DNA from: Globobulimina sp.
Lineage: Eukaryota > Foraminifera > Rotaliida
Reading direction: 5' to 3'
NCBI GenBank assembly: GCA_003354225.1
Contig: PIVH01000649.1
Coordinates: forward strand, 1-5,271
DNA length: 5,271 nt
Below the pieces are notes generated by a model that saw nothing but the letters and a program-made list of their open reading frames with translations, was not told where the DNA came from and made no database searches. Positions within the stretch are counted from its first letter, which is position 1; every line of letters starts with the position of its first letter. Shown here piece by piece: positions 1-5,271 of this stretch. A program made the translations under genes and the position numbers.

Positions 1-499
1 GTCCATTGCTTTCCATATCCATTTTCTTCTCTTCGAAGATGACCATTGGGGTACTGTCGTCGGGTAAGGCCACCTGACTGACCCCAGGCGGGGGCAGTGA
101 CCCTTCTATGCACTTCCATTGGCGTGGCGGTGGGTCGTCGTGGCCCTTCTTTTTGGATTTGTATAAGCATTTGCTGTCATACATTAGGTACCAATAGCCC
201 TTACCGTCGGCGAACAGCTCGGCTAAACCGTCCCTTCTGTGCTTGAAATGATACCGATTATTGCGGAGACCTACGCATTGGTAAAAGCCGTGCAATTCCT
301 CACTGTCGCACCATTGAACCCATATGGTATACCCACACATTTTTTGCTGTTCGTTGCGTGTGTTTGTAGTGCGAATGTTCTGTTCTGTCCGTGGACTGAG
401 TAAGGACTCGTTGGTTATGTTTTGAGAGCTGAAATCGTTGCCTAGGTTGGTATTGGTCAGTGCACTGAAGCCTAGACTCATCGATTCACAGCCGTTCAT
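1..499 (-). CDS. Partial gene (5' part): protein with a Trp/Tyr-rich protist module, function unknown
   Basis: Seen: from an ATG at 499-497 the minus strand stays open for 166 codons to the window edge, with no stop and no need for an intron; an in-frame TGA lies four codons upstream of the ATG. Residues 1-53 are Ser/Thr/Asn-rich and probably disordered. Residues about 54-140 form a compact Trp/Tyr/Gly-rich block: CGYTIWVQW at 55-63, GFYQ at 71-74, LRNNRYHFKHR at 78-88, GYWYLMYD at 101-108, PRQWKCIEG at 125-133, then LPPPG at 135-139. A basic KSKKK sits at 114-118 and the readable part ends acidic and basic. Known: the pattern 'GxY...G..N.R..y+h....WyL.Y...PPPGW' recurs in large protist proteins, often in several copies, but I know no established function for it. 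Codons are more GC-rich than in the neighbours. The leader and ATG lie inside an inverted repeat shared with 1429-1465. The reading frame is well supported; the function is not. Confidence 0.72.
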   Translation of the reverse strand, partial: MNGCESMSLGFSALTNTNLGNDFSSQNITNESLLSPRTEQNIRTTNTRNEQQKMCGYTIWVQWCDSEELHGFYQCVGLRNNRYHFKHRRDGLAELFADGKGYWYLMYDSKCLYKSKKKGHDDPPPRQWKCIEGSLPPPGVSQVALPDDSTPMVIFEEKKMDMESNG

Positions 500-523
500 T
501 TTGAAACAACCGGTTCAAAAACA
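487..523 (-). repeat. Terminal inverted repeat, left copy, containing the gene 1 start codon
   Basis: This 37-nt segment is matched in inverted orientation by 1429-1465 with two mismatches by hand alignment. Read on the minus strand it contains the palindrome AACCGGTT (508-515), the sequence just before the start, the ATG at 499-497 and the first codons of gene 1 (Met-Asn-Gly-Cys). Similarity becomes patchy further inside. Confidence 0.8.
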
Positions 524-677
524 CGGTCACAATTTGTAAAATTGCATGAAAATGTAAGTAGGTGATCCGCTAGAGTGTTTTTTCACGATTTCAAACATGT
601 TGATGATTTTTGAAAAAAATATTGTTTTCACTCCCTTACCGGCCCTTTACTGCAAATAATTGCCCTAAATCACCAAA

Positions 678-764
678 AAAGTGGACGTCAGGACGTATAA
701 TATTACGTTCCGACGTTAGTATAAGACGTCAGGACGTCTTATAAGACGTCCTGACGTCCACTTT
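678..764 (+). repeat. 87-bp nested-palindrome element, copy A (MITE-like)
   Basis: The element begins AAAGTGGACGTCAGGACGT (678-696) and ends with its exact inverse complement (746-764), so it has 19-bp perfect terminal inverted repeats. Inside is a second perfect palindrome at 725-758, built from GACGTCAGGACGTC, TTATAA and the inverse. The same 14-mer is therefore used three times in nested symmetry. Copy B at 1131-1217 is the same length, inverted, and differs at 4 of 87 positions. No coding capacity. Small size and long perfect ends resemble a miniature inverted-repeat transposable element, but I see no clean target-site duplication. Confidence 0.8.
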
Positions 765-814
765 AGTGATGCAAACGGATTAGCCCAGCAATCCACGCAT
801 GGTGTAACATTTCT

Positions 815-877
815 TTGTTCGCTGATTTGATTTGACATGAAAAATATATGTTTTTTCCAAATCAGATCAGCGAACAA
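815..877. repeat. Hairpin 1 within tandem unit 1
   Basis: The left arm TTGTTCGCTGATTTGATTTG (815-834) pairs with 858-877 over 20 bp with one G-T type mismatch. The 23-nt AT-rich loop contains AAAAATATATG. Confidence 0.8.
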
Positions 878-935
878 ATTAGATTGGTGCTATAAACGGA
901 TTAACCCAGCAATCCACACATGGTGGAATATTTAT

Positions 936-998
936 TTGTTCGCTGATCTGATTTGAAATGAAAAATATATATTTTTTCCAAATCAGATCAGCGAACTA
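936..998. repeat. Hairpin 2 within tandem unit 2
   Basis: The left arm TTGTTCGCTGATCTGATTTG (936-955) pairs perfectly with 979-996 over 18 bp, then one mismatch and one more pair. A change in unit 2 restores the base pair that is mismatched in unit 1, but the outer end has lost one pair. Confidence 0.8.
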
Positions 999-1073
999 AT
1001 GAGATTGGTGATGAAAACGGATTAATCCATCGATGCATGCATTGTGGAACATGTCTTAAGCAACAAATAATAT

Positions 1074-1105
1074 AAACACACACATAAACATACAAACAAA
1101 CACAA
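1074..1105. repeat. CA-rich low-complexity tract
   Basis: A run of A and C interrupted by occasional T (ACACACACATAAACATAC and onward), without a strict period. It lies between the tandem array and 87-bp copy B. Confidence 0.6.
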
Positions 1106-1130
1106 TTATGTACCAGACTTTATATATACA

Positions 1131-1217
1131 AAAGTGGACGTCAGGACGTCTTACAAGACGTCCTGACGTCTTATACTAACGTCAGAACGTAGTATTTTAC
1201 GTCCTGACGTCCACTTT
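1131..1217 (-). repeat. 87-bp nested-palindrome element, copy B (inverted relative to copy A)
   Basis: Reverse-complement partner of 678-764 with 83 of 87 identical positions. It has the same 19-bp terminal repeats and an inner palindrome at 1137-1170 with one central change (TTACAA in place of TTATAA). The sequence just outside it (1220-1245) also resembles, inverted, the sequence just outside copy A, whereas the inner flanks do not match. A transcript crossing both copies could fold into an 87-bp duplex with a loop of about 366 nt. Confidence 0.8.
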
Positions 1218-1428
1218 TTAGGTGATATTGCAAAATATTGCAAATTGCAGTACTTATATGCACCCGCTATAGAGCAAACTGAGACATTGGATTCATCATA
1301 TTATACATTTTTGCAAAAAACTGCACTAAAGGTTGAGTTATCTCAAATATCAACGATCAACATGACCATTGGCGCTGCAGAACGATGTTATCACGGTGCA
1401 GAATTATGATGGTGTATAATTATGACAT

Positions 1429-1465
1429 TGTTTTTGAACCGGTTTTTACAAAATGAACGGCTGTG
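1429..1465 (+). repeat. Terminal inverted repeat, right copy, with a duplicated ATG-Asn-Gly-Cys start
   Basis: Inverted counterpart of 487-523. On the plus strand it carries AACCGGTT (1437-1444) and an ATG at 1453 followed by Asn-Gly-Cys codons identical to those opening gene 1. Similarity stops abruptly at 1465, 15 bp before the sulfatase stop codon on the other strand. Confidence 0.8.
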
Positions 1466-1512
1466 GACTAGATATTAAGTTTAGTTATTATTATAATTTA
1501 TTTCAACGGTAA
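1453..1512 (+). pseudogene. Truncated copy of the gene 1 start (19-codon reading frame)
   Basis: Seen: the duplicated ATG opens a frame of 19 codons ending in TAA at 1510-1512. Only the first four residues (Met-Asn-Gly-Cys) match gene 1; the rest is antisense to the sulfatase 3' end and looks random. Inference: a relic of the duplicated 5' end, not a working gene. It could still be translated if the duplicated promoter is active, because the bases around the ATG are preserved. Confidence 0.35.
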
Positions 1513-3599
1513 TACCAACATCATTAAAAGCATCATCATTGCTCTGCAATACAGGACCCTGAGAAGCCATCGAACCAAATGGTAAAGGCCCAGTATCCGG
1601 CCCCACAGGTTCGCCGCCTGGACAATTATCTTGGTCATAACATACCGGCTCGCAAACAAATCCAGTAAAACCTTGCGTAGTCAATGTACAATTCGGATAT
1701 TGTGGATACAGTTCCTGCGAATTGGGCGCAGCACATATCTCAAATGCAGCATTTTGTCCCAATAACATTTGATTTGTCACATTTTTAACAGTTGCCAATG
1801 CTGCTTGTCTTTTCGCACTTAAATAATTCAAAATGATTTTATAATTTGCATTGCTAGTTTTTATGGGGTGCCTCTCCGACGGATCCCATTCGATATTATA
1901 CAATAACGGTGGCATTTGCACCGAAACCGTGCCATTTGTAAACCGAGTCACCCAATGCGCCTTATACGAACCATCGTAGTTTGGTACTTTACAGCGAATG
2001 GCCCATATTCCAGAACAAGCTTCGAAACGAGGATCCGATGCATTATGAATATAGGGACAGTTGCTTGCATTAATTGCGCCTCCATACATAGGATAACAGT
2101 CATATTGCGACTTTCCGCCATTCTCATTAAATATAATGTCGCTCATATCCTTGCCATCATATATACGATCATCATCTGGTAAATATTTCATTGAGCCCGT
2201 CATATTGATCATAGTCATGAAAATATCCATAGTCGACACAATCTCTGCTGAACGCGAACCAGGCGGAATGTGTCCCGGCCAATGAGCAAAAGCAGGTTGA
2301 CGCATTCCACCTTCCCACGTCGTAAACTTACCCATATAAAACAATCCTAAGTGTAATATAAATGTAAGCATACAAAGAGGACTGCTACATATCTATAGTA
2401 CATACCTCCAGTGCCTTGAGCTAAATTCTTTTGAAGCCAGGGACCATTATCCGTAGTCCAAAAAGTCAAGGTATTGTCAGCAACTCCAGCATTGACCACC
2501 GCTGCATAGATACTGCCAATTACATTGTCAACTTCTTGCACCGCATCGCCATATCTCCCGCCAATGGACGAGTTGCAGGATTTTGTGTTGGTGAAATCAG
2601 GGACATGTACATGTGAATGAGCCATGTATAACACAAACGGTGTCTGTGCCGCAGCTTGCCTGTGAATGAAAGCTGTGGCGTGTCGTACGTATAAATCAGA
2701 GACTGTGGCTAAATCGACAGGTTGTTGCAATACAGTTGAACCATTTAACAATGGCAATGGCAGTGCTTTATCATTGGGCAACCACGCGGATGAGCCCATG
2801 TCTACAGACACTGGTATCCAAAATGCAGAGTCGAATCCATGATTTTGTGGTTGAAATTGCTCTCTTTGACCAACATGCCTAAGGTATGTAATGTAAGTTA
2901 TTATAAAATTTTATGCTGTATTGTTGGGAAATTTTGTTACCATTTTCCCATCATTTTGGTGGCATATCCTGCCTGTTTTAATACTGCAGCAAATGTAGTT
3001 TCATTGGGTGGTAAACCACCGATTGCAGCGTTGCCGAAAATGCCTGACACATAACAAAATAATAGAAATTAAAGTGCAAAACAACAAATATATGGAAGAT
3101 TTAACCTCCGCTCCAACCGCCTGCACATCCACTACGGACTGCTCATTCATTATAAAAATGAATAGATATTAATGATAGTAATAACATGTAGCAATACCTG
3201 GGAATCGCCCTGTAAGCATTGCAGCTCTACTTGGCGAGCATACTGGTTGTCCCGTGTACCACGATGTTAATATCATGCCATCTGCAGCTAATTTATCAAT
3301 ATTTGGGGTGCTGATGCTTGGGTGTCCTGGAAGTACAGTAAGTGGAATGCAAATAATACTGTATGTGCATAAAACAAATGAAATTAAAAACCTGTGAAAC
3401 CAACATCACCATATCCCATATCATCAACAAAAAATATTAAGAAATTTGGTAAAGTTGCTGCCGGAGTTTTAGGTGGTTGCATATGTTTTTTGTTGATTTC
3501 ATTTAAGGTGTATCGATCTGATGGAAGTGGCCATTTCGTATCTTGCGCAGATGATGTGAATGTAATGATAGTTATGCAGACAAGTAGGGATGCCTTCAT
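1481..3599 (-). CDS. Secreted arylsulfatase (formylglycine-type sulfatase), 6 exons, 603 aa
   Basis: Role (family knowledge): hydrolyses sulfate esters using a cysteine converted to formylglycine; the substrate is not predictable from sequence. Exons, my reconstruction: 3599-3392, 3326-3198, 3138-3106, 3043-2941, 2878-2406, 2346-1481; introns 65, 59, 62, 62 and 59 bp, all GT-AG and in phase; 1812 nt with a TAA stop. Seen: signal peptide at residues 1-18 (hydrophobic, SSA before the likely cut); [16 protein letters not shown] with metal ligands D59-D60; CSPSR at 99-103, the formylglycine motif with C99 modified; GKWH with K157 and H159; HVHVP with H249; TTDNGPW with D301-N302; K322 before TTWEGG. 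These correspond to human ARSA D29, D30, C69, R73, K123, H125, H229, D281, N282 and K302. A YDGKDMS motif at 378-384 and [10 protein letters not shown] near 462 mark the C-terminal domain. Nine N-glycosylation sequons support secretory transit. It is about 80-100 residues longer than ARSA/GALNS, from an N-terminal linker and a Cys/Pro-containing tail. A GTG two codons upstream is in frame, but the ATG opens the signal peptide. ARSA/GALNS-like, orthology unresolved. Confidence 0.93.
3106..3138 (-). other. 33-nt microexon (exon 3) of the sulfatase
   Basis: The exon runs from the acceptor GAGCAG (AG at 3140-3139) to the donor GGAG|GTTAAA (GT at 3105-3104). It is phase 1 on both sides and encodes [11 protein letters not shown] with the split glycine. 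It restores the TGRFPxRxG pattern that follows the CxPSR helix in eukaryotic sulfatases; joining exons 2 and 4 directly keeps the frame but removes this Arg-Gly segment. The 33-nt length is a multiple of three, so skipping it would not shift the frame. Confidence 0.85.
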
Positions 3600-3769
3600 T
3601 ACCACTTACCAGAGTTTTAGATGCGCAAAGTTATAGCAAACCGTTTCTGCATCTTTCAGTAAAGGTACAGTATTTCAAAAATTGAATGGTAATCCAGCAC
3701 AACATATTGTATTTTCAACAGACAGTGAAGTACAAAAAGGTACATAAAAAGGTCTCAAAATATTTATCA
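3600..3769 (-). promoter_or_regulatory. 170-bp intergenic gap: coiled-coil gene 3' end and sulfatase promoter/leader
   Basis: Both neighbours run leftward on the minus strand, so this short gap must hold the 3' end of the coiled-coil transcript and the sulfatase promoter. No AATAAA or TATA box is obvious. An upstream mini-frame and a GTAAGT donor-like site near the sulfatase ATG are listed separately. The tight spacing fits a compact genome. Confidence 0.5.
3617..3652 (-). other. Possible upstream ORF in the sulfatase leader (11 codons)
   Basis: On the minus strand an ATG at 3652-3650 opens 11 codons and ends with TAA, 17 nt before the sulfatase ATG. Immediately after it, at 3609-3604, is GTAAGT, a consensus splice donor, 4 nt before the main ATG. 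If transcripts start upstream of 3652 this uORF could lower sulfatase translation. There is no direct evidence where transcription begins. Confidence 0.25.
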
Positions 3770-4990
3770 TTATGGTAAATCAGTGTTAGTTTGGAGAGTG
3801 GAAACATCGACGTCGACATTGTCACTGCTCATTGCTTCCTTCATTAAATGCACCATTTGTTGTCCCATTTCTTTTTTTAGTTTTTCCACTTCCTTCTTTT
3901 CCCACTTTCGAGAATCATCCCGAAATAAATTGTTCTCGACCTCAATCTCCTGAACCTCGGCCTCGATATTTTGCAATGAAAGCAACTGTTTTGACATTCC
4001 ATCAAAATCTTGTTCAATTCTTGATTTTCGTTTTATTAATGTTTGCCGTCGAGCAATTTCTTCTTTTTCGTGCTCTTCCAACGACGATTCCTCACTATCA
4101 CTATCACCAAATATCTCTATCGTCTTATGACGATGATGATGACTGTTGTCTGTCTCTTCAGGTTCCGGTTCCGGTTCCGTCACAACACTATCTTCTTCAT
4201 ATAGATTTGTTTGATATCGTTGCAATACGATATTACTAAATTCAGTTCCTGTAGTTAGCATATTTAATGGTGGTGTTGATGTCGATGCAGCCTCTTTTTT
4301 CTCACTATCTCCCTCGAGCTGTAGCTCGTATTCACGTAATTTTTTTTCCAGGTTTGCCACTTGAAGCTTATAATATAAATTAATGGAATGGAATGGATTG
4401 GAATATTAATAATTAGTAATTATATAATAACATACTATTGCTATACCTTAAGGGAACTCATTATCATTTTGTCATTTACCGGAATAGGCACAGTGTCCGC
4501 AAATGAAACCGTTCTTCTTTTTTGTAGTGATTTGATTTCTTCATTGAGTTTATCTATTTCTTGCGTCGATTGATTGTGTTTCTCATTGGATATTGATATT
4601 TGTTTATTTAATTCATTTATTTGTTGTTTATAATCGATATCATTGCAATTGTGAGCATGCGAAGCATCTTGAAATTGTTTATATTCATCGCTGATATTGG
4701 CAGATGTCGCAACAATCTCATTTTCATATTTTTCAGATAATAACATATGTGAATTCATTAATTCGTCGTATTTTTCCCTGCATTCCTGAGGTGTATCTTT
4801 TACATTATATCAATATAAGTTACGTCAAATATGCAATAAGTACCTTTATTTTAGTCAGTGATTGTGTTTTTTGCTCACGTTCAAATTCATATTGTTCATT
4901 TAATTGGGAACACTTCGCATCGAGTTTCTCCATGTTTGAATGTTTGCGCTCTTTGTCTTCGTTTATCCAACAACTTCCTGTAACACCCAT
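3770..4990 (-). CDS. Charged coiled-coil protein with a PP1-docking-like motif, 3 exons, 360 aa
   Basis: Exons, my reconstruction: 4990-4844, 4785-4447, 4366-3770; introns 58 and 80 bp, GT-AG, all phase 0; 1083 nt ending in TAA. I recognise no family. Seen: residues about 10-138 are Lys/Glu/Gln-rich with heptad-like hydrophobics (INELNKQISISNEK, EIDKLNEEIKSLQ), indicating coiled coil. RRTVSFADT at 139-147 fits the RVxF motif that docks protein phosphatase 1. A second helix, LQVANLEKKLREYELQLEG, begins exon 3 (163-181). An acidic, probably disordered stretch follows, with EPEPEPE at 226-232, HHHRH at 238-242 and DSDSEESSLEE at 250-260 (CK2-like sites). Residues 261-340 return to charged helix. 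There is no signal peptide or membrane segment, so a cytoplasmic, cytoskeletal or nuclear scaffold is inferred. Start: ATG 4990 has A at -3 and G at +4, with an in-frame TGA upstream; ATG 4933 (residue 20) is an alternative, and an upstream exon spliced at the TTACAG acceptor before 4980 cannot be excluded. Confidence 0.8.
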
Positions 4991-5271
4991 TATTCTTCTT
5001 GTTCAAAACTGTAGAAATTACTTTAGAATAGGACGTGTTTAGAATATTGCCTTTTGGAAATTTTTGATTAGGGGTCTCCGATATGTACTGAATTTTCATT
5101 CAGTTTGACAGAGTTTTTCATTTTTTTTAAGAATCCTGTCGAACAGTCTTCAGTCGCTACCAAACTAACACGCAAAGAGCGAAATTCTGCATGGGTACAT
5201 TGACGAAATTACCTCGCAACAAACAATGCCTATGAATATAATCAATGGAATGCAAAAGATATTGTCGTTTG
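4991..5271. other. Upstream region of the coiled-coil gene; possible start of a divergent plus-strand gene
   Basis: AT-rich, with no confident gene. It must contain the minus-strand promoter of the coiled-coil gene. On the plus strand two frames are open to the window end. One follows a TAA at 5166-5168 and contains ATG codons at 5226 and 5232. The other starts after a TGA at 5201-5203 and reads like the start of a SAM domain (tyrosines, then NQWNAKDIVV). They are incompatible and neither can be confirmed without sequence to the right. Several minus-strand frames are also open by chance, as expected at this base composition. Confidence 0.3.

Larger units (their letters stand above)
773..1052. 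repeat. Tandem 121-bp repeat, two full units and a partial third
   Basis: Units start with AAACGGATTA at 773, 894 and 1015, an exact period of 121 bp. Units 1 (773-893) and 2 (894-1014) agree at about 108 of 121 positions by hand count; unit 3 decays after roughly 35-40 bp. Each full unit contains a long hairpin and ends in a GATTGGTG motif. No reading frame of interest. The array sits between the two inverted 87-bp elements. The bases just before unit 1 (AGTGATGC) weakly resemble the end of a further unit, so copy A may have inserted into the array. Confidence 0.85.
487..1465. mobile_element. Putative non-autonomous composite element or old inverted duplication with matching ends
   Basis: Seen: the two ends of this 979-bp block are inverted copies of each other (37 nt, 2 mismatches). 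Going inward, further short islands match in inverted order: an ACTGCAA...ATCACC stretch outside each 87-bp palindrome, and a CATGTTGAT island. Next come the two inverted 87-bp palindromes, and in the centre a tandem hairpin array. No transposase reading frame is present and I find no convincing target-site duplication next to the CACAG...CTGTG termini. Inference: either a decayed, long-inverted-repeat, non-autonomous DNA transposon, or an inverted duplication of the gene 1 promoter into which small elements inserted. The block also supplies the sulfatase gene's 3' flank. Confidence 0.4.
500..1480. other. Intergenic repeat block between gene 1 and the sulfatase
   Basis: AT-rich, and apart from the 1453 relic no supported gene on either strand. 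The repeats listed separately occupy much of it. The remaining stretches (about 524-677 and 1218-1428) are the diverged arms of the inverted duplication and show only scattered inverted matches. The minus-strand promoter of gene 1 must lie in its left part and the sulfatase 3' untranslated region and poly(A) site in its right part. I see no canonical AATAAA downstream of the sulfatase stop and no clear TATA box upstream of gene 1. A TATATATA at 1121-1128 just precedes copy B and may be chance. Confidence 0.6.

Noticed and set aside
773-1052. CRISPR-like array
   Set aside because: The whole 121-bp unit is repeated with only about 89% identity and no unique spacers, and the DNA is eukaryotic.
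1121-1128. TATATATA as a promoter for the plus-strand relic at 1453
   Set aside because: It is over 300 bp away in AT-rich low-complexity DNA, with nothing else to support a promoter.
478-1475. Target-site duplication flanking the 979-bp block
   Set aside because: The outer flanks (ending CGATT on the left, starting GACTAG on the right) do not form an exact direct repeat at the inferred ends.
1916-2182. Plus-strand open frame of 88 codons
   Set aside because: It lies wholly antisense to sulfatase exon 6, whose minus-strand reading carries conserved family motifs; this frame has none.
1481-2371. Separate intronless gene for the sulfatase C-terminal part
   Set aside because: The first residues of that frame are intron sequence; the phase-matched acceptor at 2348-2347 joins it to exon 5 and rebuilds the conserved [15 protein letters not shown] region.
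2431-2616. Plus-strand open frame antisense to sulfatase exon 5
   Set aside because: Shadow of the exon encoding the HVHVP and TDNGPW motifs.
2839-3054. Plus-strand open frame of 71 codons
   Set aside because: It crosses sulfatase exons 4 and 5 and intron 4 antisense, and shows no domain.
3832-4239. Plus-strand open frame of 135 codons rich in Phe, Ser and Leu
   Set aside because: Antisense shadow of the Glu/Lys-rich coiled-coil exon; such composition produces hydrophobic antisense frames.
4704-5042. Plus-strand open frame of 112 codons
   Set aside because: Antisense to coiled-coil exons 1 and 2; no motif, and the minus-strand exons join in phase.
4896-5099. Minus-strand open frame of 67 codons as first exon of the coiled-coil gene
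   Set aside because: It is in a different frame from exon 1, and the donors I found in it do not give the phase needed at the TTACAG acceptor. It may be a chance frame or an upstream ORF.

Overview
This is eukaryotic nuclear DNA. A sulfatase gene and a coiled-coil gene can each be read on the minus strand only by removing short GT-AG introns (58-80 bp, mostly about 60 bp) whose phases agree at every junction. TGG is the only tryptophan codon seen and TAA ends both genes, so the standard code fits. Uniformly short introns, compact spacing and the domain repertoire suggest a protist or other compact-genome eukaryote. I cannot name the taxon.

Layout from left to right. (1) 1-499, minus strand: the intronless, comparatively GC-rich 5' part of a gene that runs off the window; it encodes a Trp/Tyr-rich module seen in protist multidomain proteins. 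(2) 500-1480: an AT-rich, repeat-dense block. It holds a pair of inverted 87-bp nested-palindrome elements, a tandem array of 121-bp units that each carry a 20-bp-stem hairpin, and at its two ends an inverted 37-bp repeat. The left copy of that 37-bp repeat is the leader and start codon of gene 1; the right copy abuts the sulfatase stop codon. (3) 1481-3599, minus strand: a complete six-exon arylsulfatase-type gene (603 aa, secretory signal, all expected catalytic residues) that includes a 33-nt microexon. (4) 3600-3769: a 170-bp gap. (5) 3770-4990, minus strand: a three-exon gene for a 360-aa charged coiled-coil protein with a protein phosphatase 1 docking-like motif. (6) 4991-5271: the upstream region of that gene, possibly containing the start of a divergent gene.

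The genes do not look like one pathway. The sulfatase is a secreted or lysosomal hydrolase and the coiled-coil protein looks cytoplasmic or cytoskeletal. The most unusual part is the symmetric repeat block at about 487-1465, which has duplicated and inverted the leader and start codon of gene 1 and placed the copy next to the sulfatase 3' end. It could be a non-autonomous transposable element that donated a 5' end to a host gene, or an old inverted duplication later invaded by small palindromic elements.
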